Assembly (NCBI GenBank): GCA_020054355.1
Contig: JAGVLI010000992.1
Coordinates: 1-10,693, forward strand
Source: Planctomycetales bacterium
GTDB lineage: Bacteria > Planctomycetota > Planctomycetia > Gemmatales > Gemmataceae
Direction: 5' to 3'
DNA length: 10,693 bases
Part shown: piece after piece, positions 1 to 6,066 of the stretch
Numbering within the stretch: the stretch's first letter is position 1
How the letters are laid out: every line of letters begins with the position of its first letter
Translations under genes and position numbers: made by a program
Notes under the pieces: model-generated
The model's database searches: none
What the model was told of the DNA's origin: nothing
Seen by the model: only the letters and a program-made list of their open reading frames with translations

Positions 1-22
1 CTTCCGTGATCTCCAGTGCCAT
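1..22 (-). CDS. Possible 5' end of a partial gene (thioredoxin-like start?)
   Basis: On the minus strand an ATG at 22-20 opens a frame that reads MALEITE before the window ends. Thioredoxins often begin with a similar M-A-x-x-I-T segment, so this could be a thioredoxin downstream of the stress-protein gene. Seven codons cannot establish that. There is no convincing Shine-Dalgarno sequence upstream of the ATG. The gap to the stop of the upstream stress-protein gene is 96 bases. Confidence 0.22.
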
Positions 23-118
23 GCTGCCGTTGTCGCAAGTGTGCAGCTGCGCGGCAAGCCCCCGGCTAAAAAATCGGCAGCGGGGTGTGAACGATTACCT
101 CTCAACTTGCCGAGGCGG

Positions 119-1063
119 TTATTCCGGGGGAGCCGGTCGGTGTACCAGCAGTGGGACGGGAGTTCCGCGCAGCACCTTGTCCGCCACACTCCCGAGGATG
201 AGCCGGGATAGGCCGCGCCGGCCGTGCGTTTGCATGGCGATCATGTCGGCAGGGAGTTGCCGCGCTGCCTCGATCACGGCTAATGCCGGCTGCGATTCTT
301 CCACGACCTGGGTGCGGACTCGCAGCAAGCGTCCCCGCAGCCGCACAGCAACTTCGTCGAGGTACTCCTGCGCCTTGAGCCGAATCGCTGTTTCCACCCT
401 TTCCAGTTGCTGGTTCATGCCTTCAGGCAGCGCCGCTGGGATCACCCCTTCGGAAGGGTAGTGGATCGGTGCAACCGGTCGAAGCACCCGCAGCAGTGTG
501 TAATCCGCATCCATCAACTCTCCGAGAGCAACGGCCGGTTCCAGGATTTGCTCGGCCAACGGTGTGCCATCCAGAGGAATCAGGACGTGCTTGAGCGGCA
601 CATCCCTGGTCAAGTCCACCGGGCCTTCGACTGGACGAACCAGGAGCAATGGCCTGGGCAACTCGCGAACGAGCTGATCGGCGACGCTGCCCAGCCACAT
701 ACGTCCCATGGCGCCGCGGGCATGGGTGGTCATGAGGACCAGGCTCACCCTGGCCTCGAGCACATGCTTGCCGATGGTCCCGGCGACCTCTCCCTGGAGG
801 ACATGCGCAGTTACGGTCTTGGCTCCGGCAGCGCGCAGCCGGTCTGCCACATGGTCGAGATACTGACCGTGCCGGGTCTTCCACTCGGTCACCCAGGATT
901 CCTCATTGAGGAAACGATGCTCGGGATAGTCCTCTTCCAGGGAACTGTGGACGTAGACGATCTGCAACTCGGCCTCTGCCCGTCTGGCAACGCTCAACGC
1001 CAGAGGCAAAGCCTGTTCCGCGGACGCCGAACCATCAAGCGGCACCAGCAGCGAGCGGTACAT
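119..1063 (-). CDS. Tandem universal stress protein (two UspA domains)
   Basis: This encodes a cytoplasmic stress protein of 314 residues with two Usp domains, about twice the length of a single UspA. Domain 1 spans about 1-145 and starts with LLVPLDGS; domain 2 spans about 157-309 and starts with the matching LIPLDGT. Each ends with a GSVAD segment. In domain 2 the ATP-binding signature is largely kept: G281, nine residues, then G291-S292. In domain 1 the first of these glycines is an alanine (A115), so nucleotide binding there may be weaker. I chose the ATG at 1063 because a GAGG lies 9 bases upstream; an ATG three codons earlier (1072) has its SD-like bases directly against it. The frame stays open to 1318, but the extra 82 residues are low-complexity and unlike Usp. 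Usp proteins are typically induced by starvation, oxygen limitation or oxidants; no specific role can be read here. Confidence 0.93.
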   Translation of the reverse strand: MYRSLLVPLDGSASAEQALPLALSVARRAEAELQIVYVHSSLEEDYPEHRFLNEESWVTEWKTRHGQYLDHVADRLRAAGAKTVTAHVLQGEVAGTIGKHVLEARVSLVLMTTHARGAMGRMWLGSVADQLVRELPRPLLLVRPVEGPVDLTRDVPLKHVLIPLDGTPLAEQILEPAVALGELMDADYTLLRVLRPVAPIHYPSEGVIPAALPEGMNQQLERVETAIRLKAQEYLDEVAVRLRGRLLRVRTQVVEESQPALAVIEAARQLPADMIAMQTHGRRGLSRLILGSVADKVLRGTPVPLLVHRPAPPE

Positions 1064-1302
1064 GGGTTTCATCCTCGCCGAATTCGAGCAGGGACTGAAT
1101 TGCCGCGCCTCCAGTTTCAAGACGGCTGCCGTTGGAGAGCGCAAGGGTCCAAAGCTGATTGCCGCATTGCAATCGCCATGCCACGCGCGGAATCCACGGT
1201 CAGCGACTGACGAAGTCCTCCTGGAAAACAATGAGTTCTCTGTTCGTGTGCGGTGCTCTTTTTCTGGCGATTTTCTCGGCGCGCTGGAACTTTGCGGTGG
1301 AC

Positions 1303-1331
1303 ATGTGCGGGTTAGCACATGATATGTGCGG
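1303..1331. promoter_or_regulatory. Candidate operator: three alternating ATGTGC half-sites
   Basis: The 6-mer ATGTGC occurs at 1303-1308, inverted as GCACAT at 1315-1320, and direct again at 1324-1329. Spacers are 6 and 3 bases. The last two copies make a near-palindrome, GCACAT-GAT-ATGTGC, and the first and third copies share ATGTGCGG. Such dyads are typical binding sites for dimeric winged-helix repressors. It sits about 240 bases upstream of the stress-protein start and 215 bases upstream of the esterase start, so it could serve either gene. No regulator gene is in the window. Confidence 0.4.
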
Positions 1332-1535
1332 AGGCAGCAATTCGTTGAGCGACCATTGGTTCATCGCGAATGGCGCCAACCCCTTTGGAGCCCAGTTGTC
1401 CACGAACTGCACCAGGAATGGCGTCCTCTGGCCACTGGCCCCTTGCAGCAGCCGTGTTCAACGGTCAAGATGGCCGCTGGTATCAACTCTCTGCCCAGGC
1501 ATCATGACTCTGCCCTGACCAATGCCGTTGACCAT

Positions 1536-1541
1536 GGGAGG
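1536..1541 (+). promoter_or_regulatory. Shine-Dalgarno site of the esterase gene
   Basis: GGGAGG lies 5 bases before the ATG at 1547. It is one of the few strong SD sequences in the window and fixes the esterase start. Confidence 0.75.
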
Positions 1542-1546
1542 TCCGG

Positions 1547-2692
1547 ATGTACCGCACCGCAAGAGCCGTGTTCCTGATCGCGACGGCGATCCTGATCGTT
1601 GCCAGCCCGTCGATCTTGCAGGGCCAAGCCGGCAAGCGTCTAGTCTCCCCCGACGTGCAGGCCGACGGCAAGGTCACCTTCCGCCTGGCTGCGCCGAAAG
1701 CTGAGAAGGTCATGCTCAGCAGCGGCGAGATGCAGCCGGTGCTCAAGGCAACTTCTACTCCCATGGCCAAGGGCGGCGACGGTGTCTGGACCGTCACCGT
1801 CGGGCCGCTGCCGCCCGGCATCTACGACTACACGTTCAACATCGATGGCGTCAGCATCACCGACCCGTCCAGCCCGACCGTCTTCGGCAACCGCCAGGGC
1901 AGCCGAGGCTTCGTCGAGGTGCCTGGAGCCAAGGGCAAGCCCCGGCACGACGAATGGCGTGAAGTGCCACACGGTACAGTCGCCATCCACTGGTACGATT
2001 CCAAGGCCAGCGGCACCCGCCGCCGGGTCCACGTCTACACGCCGCCCGGCTACGGCAAGGACGCGAACAAGAAGTACCCGGTGCTCTACTTGCTGCACGG
2101 CAGCGGCGACAACGACACGCACTGGATGCACATCGGCCGAGCCAACGTGGTCGCCGATAATCTCATCGCGGACGGCAAGGCCCTGCCCCTGGTGATCGTC
2201 ATGCCCGACGGCCATGTCGTCGAGCGGCCATTCGGGCCGGTGGACGAGAAGACCCGCCTGGAGATTCGCCGGGCGTTCGAGAAGGACTTGCTGGAGAGCG
2301 TCGTGCCGCTCGTCGAAGCGAGTTATCGGGTGCGGCCCGATGCCGGGAGCCGGGCCATCGCCGGCCTGTCGATGGGCAGTGCGCAGTCCTTGACGGTCGG
2401 CCTGGGACACACCGACAAATTCGCCTGGGTCGGCGGCTTCAGCGGCGCCATCAGCCGGGAAGATCCGGTGCTGTCGGGCTTGAAAGCCGATCCCGCCAAG
2501 GCGAACGAGCGGTTGAAACTCCTCTGGCTGGCGATCGGCAAGGAAGACGGTGGCGTGAAGAACAAGCAAGCTCTGAGCGCCGCACTCAAGGAGATCGGCG
2601 TCAAGCACGAGTACCACGAGACAGACGGAGCGCACCGCTGGAGTGTCTGGCGGTTGTACCTGTCCGAGTTTCTGCCGAGACTTTTCCGCTGA
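1547..2692 (+). CDS. Exported esterase (esterase D / feruloyl esterase-like) with N-terminal E-set domain
   Basis: This is a 381-residue alpha/beta-hydrolase of the putative-esterase family (PF00756), which includes esterase D, feruloyl esterases and enterobactin esterase-like enzymes. Residues 1-28 form a signal peptide with a long hydrophobic core, so the enzyme is probably exported. Residues about 32-127 resemble an immunoglobulin-like E-set/CBM48 module (VTFRLAAPKAEKVML, then GIYDYTFNIDG) as found before the catalytic domain in XynZ/Fae1-type esterases. The catalytic part follows from about 140: YLLHGSGD at 181-188 (oxyanion region), nucleophile S275 in GLSMG, probable acid D334 in GKEDG, and H363 in DGAHRW. 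The strong SD at 1536-1541 supports the start. Substrate is unknown; acetyl or feruloyl esters on polysaccharides are the usual ones in this family. It lies upstream of another exported hydrolase (3133-4794), but the DNA between them is decayed. Confidence 0.9.
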   Translation: MYRTARAVFLIATAILIVASPSILQGQAGKRLVSPDVQADGKVTFRLAAPKAEKVMLSSGEMQPVLKATSTPMAKGGDGVWTVTVGPLPPGIYDYTFNIDGVSITDPSSPTVFGNRQGSRGFVEVPGAKGKPRHDEWREVPHGTVAIHWYDSKASGTRRRVHVYTPPGYGKDANKKYPVLYLLHGSGDNDTHWMHIGRANVVADNLIADGKALPLVIVMPDGHVVERPFGPVDEKTRLEIRRAFEKDLLESVVPLVEASYRVRPDAGSRAIAGLSMGSAQSLTVGLGHTDKFAWVGGFSGAISREDPVLSGLKADPAKANERLKLLWLAIGKEDGGVKNKQALSAALKEIGVKHEYHETDGAHRWSVWRLYLSEFLPRLFR

Positions 2693-2783
2693 AAGCCTCC
2701 TCCCGAGCAAAGCGCCACCTTTGGCACTGGAGTTCATCTGATGAAGCGATCCATCGAGAAATTGGTCCCGGTCGCTGCGTGGG

Positions 2784-2909
2784 CTAGAGCAGTTCGCGGA
2801 TGGGTGGAGCACAGGGCGCGGTGGTCCGCACAGCGGACCCTACAATATTCCGTAGGGTCCGCTGTGCGGACCGAGCGCCGCCGCTACACTCGGTTGCGAA
2901 CTGCTCTAG
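2784..2909. mobile_element. MITE-like palindromic element inserted in CTAG
   Basis: This 126-bp non-coding element is bounded by perfect 14-bp inverted repeats, CTAGAGCAGTTCGC at 2784-2797 and its complement at 2896-2909. Inside is a perfect 21-bp inverted repeat (2823-2843 and 2852-2872) around an 8-base AT-rich loop, extended by GGCGC/GCGCC (2815-2819 with 2875-2879). Each 21-bp arm contains its own small hairpin, GGTCCGC-3 bases-GCGGACC. The CTAG at both edges is the preferred target of IS630/Tc1-type elements, which duplicate TA. The element proper may therefore be 2787-2906 (120 bp), flanked by TA. With no transposase inside, it would be moved in trans. Confidence 0.75.
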
Positions 2910-3136
2910 GGCAGCTTGCGGGGGTTGACTGTTCGGAAAAGCAAGCCCCCGCTGGCCGCCGGCGGCCAGGGCACGGCCCTGCGGAGCGCGGATGCGGGCA
3001 CGTGGTCACGAATACGACGACGGAGAAATTGGACGATGTCGCCTGGGCTGACTCGATTGCCGTGGCCGGCGATCTGGCCGTTGTGGTCGGCGAGAAGGGA
3101 ACCGTGTTCCAGGCCGAGATCGGAAAGCTGAAATGA
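2910..3136 (+). pseudogene. Remnant of a BNR/Ycf48-like repeat protein
   Basis: This is the decayed 3' end of a gene for a beta-propeller-type protein. One frame, around 2955-3015, reads AAGGQGTALRSADAGTWSRI, close to a BNR/Asp-box (S-x-D-x-G-x-x-W) with one residue missing before the tryptophan. Just after it the similarity moves to another frame: TTEKLDDVAWADSIAVAGDL, then VVVGEKGTVFQAEIG, ending in TGA at 3134-3136. This frame change at about 3012-3020 plus the lost codon indicate a broken gene. The 5' part is gone or displaced, with the MITE directly upstream. A short frame starting at ATG 2741 runs through the MITE into this end, but its first half is MITE sequence and not a real protein. 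The stop overlaps the next ATG (ATGA), suggesting the intact gene was once translationally coupled to the CocE-type hydrolase. Confidence 0.6.
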
Positions 3137-4794
3137 ATCGAAGCGCCACCTGCGTGATCCTGGCGGCGGGGCTGTTCTTCAGCTGGAACGAGGTTCCGGC
3201 CCAGGACAAGTACGCCGCCCTCAACAAAGCGGAGTTGGAGAAGTGCCTGGCGAAGCTGCCAGCCGGTACCCGGCACGAGCATGTCATGATGCCGCTCCGG
3301 GACGGCGTGAAGCTGGCTACCGATATCTTCCGGCCTGCCCAGGGAGCTGGGCCGTGGCCGGTCATGCTCTTACGCACGCCTTACAGCCGCTTCGACCCCC
3401 GGCCGTTGCATGAGATGAACCCGGAACCATGCGTGCTGGTCGTCCAGAACCAGCGTGGCCGGTACGGCTCGGAGGGCACGCCTCCCAGGGACAGCTTCGC
3501 CAACGAGGTCGAGGACGGCTTCGACGCGATTGAATGGTGTGCGCAGCAAAAATGGTGCAGCGGCAAGGTTGCCATGTGGGGGCCGTCGGGCCACGGCATC
3601 TCGCCGTCGAACGCGGTCTGGTCGAAAGCGCCGCATCTGGTCGCCGTCAATGTCAGCATCACCGGCGACGACGCCTACCTGCACTGGTGCTTCAACAACG
3701 GCGCCCGCCGCGCCTTCTACAGCTGGATGGGCCAGCGCAACCAGCAAGTCACCGACTGGCCGAGGCCGACGACGATTCCCTTCGACCTGAAGGCCCGTCA
3801 GGCGTTCCTTGCCAAGCAGGCCGCCGACAACAAAGTCTACTTACTTGCCAGCGCCGGTTGGTACGACCTGTTCAGCGAGGGAGCCCTGGATGCCTTCGAG
3901 GCCCTGGCTCCCAACGGGCGGGCTTTCGTGACGGTCGGCCCGGGTGGGCATGGACCGATCGGCGGCGACCTGAAATACCCCAGCCCGCCTCGACCGAAGG
4001 ACGCGCAAATTCCGACCATCAAGCAACTGATGGCCGGACAGGAGCTGAAGCAAGCCAAGTCGGCGCTGGTCTACTTCCTGATGGGCGATACGCAGGAGCG
4101 GTCGGCTCCGGGCAACATTTGGAAGGTGAGCAACACTTGGCCCGTGCCGCACACGCCGACCGACTACTTTCTGCACCAGGACGGCACCCTGGCCGCCTCG
4201 AAGCCGACCGACAAGACCGCCTCGCTCACGTTCACCTACGAACCCAAGGACCCGGCGCCGAGCTTGGGCGGCAACTACGCCGTCGGCACCAAGAGCGGTC
4301 CGCTCGATCAGCGACCTGCCAAGGACCGCAAGGACATCCTGCGTTTCGTCACCGCACCGCTGACTGAACCTCTCGGCATCACCGGCAAGGTCTGGGCAGA
4401 CCTCCACTTCACGAGCGACGTGCCGGATACCATGTTCGTGGTCAAGCTCGTGGACATCTACCCGGACGGTTGCGAAGCCATCGTGCGCGAATCCGCGGGG
4501 CTGGCTCGCTACCACCAAGGGCTGGACAAGCCGGCGCCCATCGAGCCGGGCAAGCCGTACTCGCTCAAGCTGGATTTGTGGAGCACGGCCCTGGTGTTCA
4601 ACAAGGGCCACCGCATCGGCGTGTACGTGACGAGCAGCAGCAAGGAAGCCTACGAGGTGCATCCGAATACCTTCGAGCCGGTCAAGTCGATGGACCAGGC
4701 GAAAGCGGCCCGGAACACGATTCACTTATCGACCGAGCACCCGTCGAAGGTCGTCTTGCCGGTGATTGCGAAGGCGGGCTGGCTGAAGCCGTGA
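3133..4794 (+). CDS. Exported CocE/NonD-type alpha/beta-hydrolase (X-Pro dipeptidyl-peptidase S15 family)
   Basis: This 553-residue hydrolase has the usual length and layout of the CocE/glutaryl-7-ACA acylase group (PF02129 plus C-terminal PF08530). Residues 1-23 form a signal peptide ending in VPAQ. The N-terminal strand region is HVMMPLRDGVKLATDIFRP (50-68). The catalytic triad can be placed: nucleophile S152 in GPSGHG (the family norm is GxSYxG), D245 in GWYDLF, and H273 in GPGGHG. Residues about 400-550 form the jelly-roll domain (RFVTAPLTEPLGITGKVWADL, then GHRIGVYVTSS). Family members cleave ester or amide bonds, such as cocaine, cephalosporin side chains and X-Pro peptides; the substrate here cannot be told. 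The ATG overlaps the stop of the upstream remnant by 4 bases, and GGAAAG upstream is only a weak SD. A rhodanese fragment follows in the same frame after its TGA. Confidence 0.92.
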   Translation: MNRSATCVILAAGLFFSWNEVPAQDKYAALNKAELEKCLAKLPAGTRHEHVMMPLRDGVKLATDIFRPAQGAGPWPVMLLRTPYSRFDPRPLHEMNPEPCVLVVQNQRGRYGSEGTPPRDSFANEVEDGFDAIEWCAQQKWCSGKVAMWGPSGHGISPSNAVWSKAPHLVAVNVSITGDDAYLHWCFNNGARRAFYSWMGQRNQQVTDWPRPTTIPFDLKARQAFLAKQAADNKVYLLASAGWYDLFSEGALDAFEALAPNGRAFVTVGPGGHGPIGGDLKYPSPPRPKDAQIPTIKQLMAGQELKQAKSALVYFLMGDTQERSAPGNIWKVSNTWPVPHTPTDYFLHQDGTLAASKPTDKTASLTFTYEPKDPAPSLGGNYAVGTKSGPLDQRPAKDRKDILRFVTAPLTEPLGITGKVWADLHFTSDVPDTMFVVKLVDIYPDGCEAIVRESAGLARYHQGLDKPAPIEPGKPYSLKLDLWSTALVFNKGHRIGVYVTSSSKEAYEVHPNTFEPVKSMDQAKAARNTIHLSTEHPSKVVLPVIAKAGWLKP

Positions 4795-5109
4795 CTCGCA
4801 CCTGGAATCGTAGTGCGCACGCCTACGGAGTACGTCGCCGGCCACATCCCCGGAGCCGCGAATCTGCCCGTGGATGAGTTGCGGTCCCGCGTCCAGGAGT
4901 TGCCCCGCGACCGGAATATCGCTGCCTACCGCCAGGTTGGACAGCGCGGCTACCTGGCGACCCGCATCCTGCAGCAGGCTGGGTTCCAGGCAGCGAACAT
5001 CAGCGGCGGCTACTGGACCTATCAGCTCTGGCAGCCGCAGCTGCGGCATTTCCCGTTCTGGACAACGCAGTCATTTGGAATACAGTCCGACAGCTTGAGG
5101 GTATCTTGA
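4795..5109 (+). pseudogene. Truncated rhodanese domain, catalytic Cys replaced by Arg
   Basis: Directly after the CocE-type stop codon, in the same frame, the sequence reads VVRTPTEYVAGHIPGAANLP and continues to NISGGYWTYQLW. This is a rhodanese domain from its CH2A-side motif onward, closest in style to the C-terminal rhodanese of CoA-disulfide-reductase-like flavoproteins. The beginning of the domain is missing. At the active-site loop, where family members have YCQVGQRG, this one has YRQVGQRG: the codon at 4930-4932 is CGC, one transition away from TGC (Cys). The only usable start is a GTG at 4813 without an SD. Truncation, weak start and loss of the sulfur-carrying cysteine argue for a remnant. 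A small non-catalytic binding protein is a less likely alternative. Confidence 0.72.
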
Positions 5110-5188
5110 ACCCGACGGCGTAGCGTGAACGGCCGTATTTCGGGCAACGCGGATGTCGAGCACCACGCCGAGGAAGCAGAAGGGCTAC

Positions 5189-5218
5189 GCCTGACCGTTG
5201 CTGGGCCTTCGGTCAGGC
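5189..5218. other. Stem-loop, 9-bp perfect stem
   Basis: GCCTGACCG (5189-5197) pairs with CGGTCAGGC (5210-5218) across a 12-base loop. No run of T follows on either strand, so it is not a classic Rho-independent terminator. It could end transcription from the CocE side before the island, bind a protein, or mark an old element end. Confidence 0.5.
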
Positions 5219-5266
5219 TTACTGGAGTCGCGCAGGCTATCGACACGCCAACATCGACCAAGTAAA

Positions 5267-5280
5267 CTAATGTGCATTAG
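5267..5280. promoter_or_regulatory. Candidate operator dyad CTAATG-TG-CATTAG
   Basis: A 6-2-6 inverted repeat lies 30 bases before the glycosylase start, inside an AT-rich patch (AGTAAACTAATGTGCATTAG) that stands out from the surrounding GC-rich DNA. This is where the promoter of the three-gene island is expected. It does not match the classic C-box of restriction controller proteins, and no controller gene is seen. The methyltransferase itself or a host regulator could bind. Confidence 0.35.
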
Positions 5281-5310
5281 GCCAGCGGGCAATGCGAACG
5301 ATCTCGCCGC

Positions 5311-6066
5311 ATGAGCAACTTGACTCTGAACTTGCTAAAGAGGAAGCCAGCTATTGCCAGGCGCAGGACATGGCAGCGGCGATTCTCCGAAATAGCCGAC
5401 CGGCTCGCAGCCCAGTATGGCATGCCCTCATTGGGAAATCTGAACGATCCAGTGCAGGAGATTTTCTACATCGTCCTCTCGGCGAAAACGACCGATGCGC
5501 AGTACCGTCGCACCCACGCCGAACTAGCAGCGAAATTCCGAGACCTTGCGGCGCTCGCCAGAGCGCGGCTCAAGGCGATCGTTCGCTGCATCGCGGGAGG
5601 GGGGCTGGCGAACAAGAAAGCGCGGCAGGTCAAGCGGATTGCAGCCAGATTGATTGCGGACCTCGGCGACGATCCCGCAGCCAGCTTGCGGCGGATGAGT
5701 GCCCGAGAAGCATTCGACTATTTGACCGCGTTGCCGGGACTTGGCCCGAAATCGGCTCTCTGCGTGATGATGTGCAGCCTGAACTTCGACGTGTTTCCGG
5801 TCGATGTGAATGTGAGCCGTATCGCGAATCGAGTCGGAGTAGTTCGTCGAGGGCTGAAGCACTACGAGTATACGCAGCGTATTCCCGCTGCCATTCCGGA
5901 GGGACGGAGCAAACAACTGCACGTGGGGCTGGTCGTTCACGGGCGAACGATCTGCTTGCCGAGGAAGCCGCGATGCGAAAGCTGTTTCATCAGTGACTGC
6001 TGCAATTACGGAAAGCGCCGACTTCGGGGCACGAGCGATGGTGGAAACCGCGAAAAGAAAAGCTAG
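5311..6066 (+). CDS. HhH-GPD DNA glycosylase, endonuclease III-like, with [4Fe-4S] cluster
   Basis: This 251-residue protein is a base-excision repair glycosylase of the endonuclease III superfamily. The helix-hairpin-helix is LPGLGPKSA (141-149), with K147 at the catalytic lysine position of Nth. The general-base aspartate is D165 in VDVNVSR (family: VDTHV.R). The cluster motif C215-x6-C222-x2-C225-x5-C231 is complete. Lysine plus aspartate suggests a bifunctional glycosylase/lyase; the Mig T:G glycosylase has tyrosine at the lysine position. The gene overlaps the methyltransferase start by 29 bp and leads the restriction-modification cassette. By analogy with Mig beside M.MthTI and Vsr beside Dcm, it may repair T:G mismatches from deaminated 5-methylcytosine. 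That role is inferred; oxidised pyrimidines are the default Nth substrate. No clear SD precedes ATG 5311. The basic N-terminal 27 residues could be shorter if a later start is used. Confidence 0.9.
   Translation: MSNLTLNLLKRKPAIARRRTWQRRFSEIADRLAAQYGMPSLGNLNDPVQEIFYIVLSAKTTDAQYRRTHAELAAKFRDLAALARARLKAIVRCIAGGGLANKKARQVKRIAARLIADLGDDPAASLRRMSAREAFDYLTALPGLGPKSALCVMMCSLNFDVFPVDVNVSRIANRVGVVRRGLKHYEYTQRIPAAIPEGRSKQLHVGLVVHGRTICLPRKPRCESCFISDCCNYGKRRLRGTSDGGNREKKS

Larger units (their letters stand above)
1064..1546. other. Intergenic region between divergent stress-protein and esterase genes
   Basis: This stretch separates the leftward stress-protein gene from the rightward esterase, so it must hold both promoters unless transcription comes from further away. 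No open frame in it resembles a known protein. The clear structure is the ATGTGC half-site array at 1303-1331. A short direct repeat CTCTGCCC occurs at 1489-1496 and 1508-1515. I found no convincing -35/-10 pair. Confidence 0.6.
5110..5310. other. Non-coding stretch upstream of the glycosylase gene
   Basis: No convincing gene is present. A tiny frame, ATG 5153 to TGA 5192-5194, would give 13 residues (MSSTTPRKQKGYA) and resembles nothing I know. Two structured sites lie here: the stem-loop 5189-5218 and the dyad 5267-5280. Confidence 0.5.

Noticed and set aside
59..85. Weak hairpin CCCCGGCT / AGCGGGG as terminator for the stress-protein gene
   Set aside because: The stem needs a bulge and the A/T run is in the loop instead of after the stem.
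407..1210. 267-codon plus-strand frame opposite the stress protein
   Set aside because: It is the shadow of two well-formed Usp domains on the minus strand.
1064..1318. N-terminal extension of the stress protein to a start at 1318
   Set aside because: The added residues are low-complexity, unlike Usp proteins, and the ATG at 1063 has a spaced GAGG; Usp domains normally start directly at the first strand.
1640..2812. 390-codon open frame on the minus strand opposite the esterase
   Set aside because: The plus strand carries a complete esterase with signal peptide and triad; the antisense frame has no family resemblance.
2741..3136. 131-codon frame running through the MITE as a real gene
   Set aside because: Its middle is made of MITE palindrome and only its last third resembles a protein family; it is better explained as an insertion next to a frameshifted remnant.
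5022..5261. 79-codon minus-strand frame ending in a Cys-rich tail
   Set aside because: It overlaps the rhodanese remnant in antisense, has no SD, and the C-x2-C-x-C tail does not match a known small metal-binding protein.
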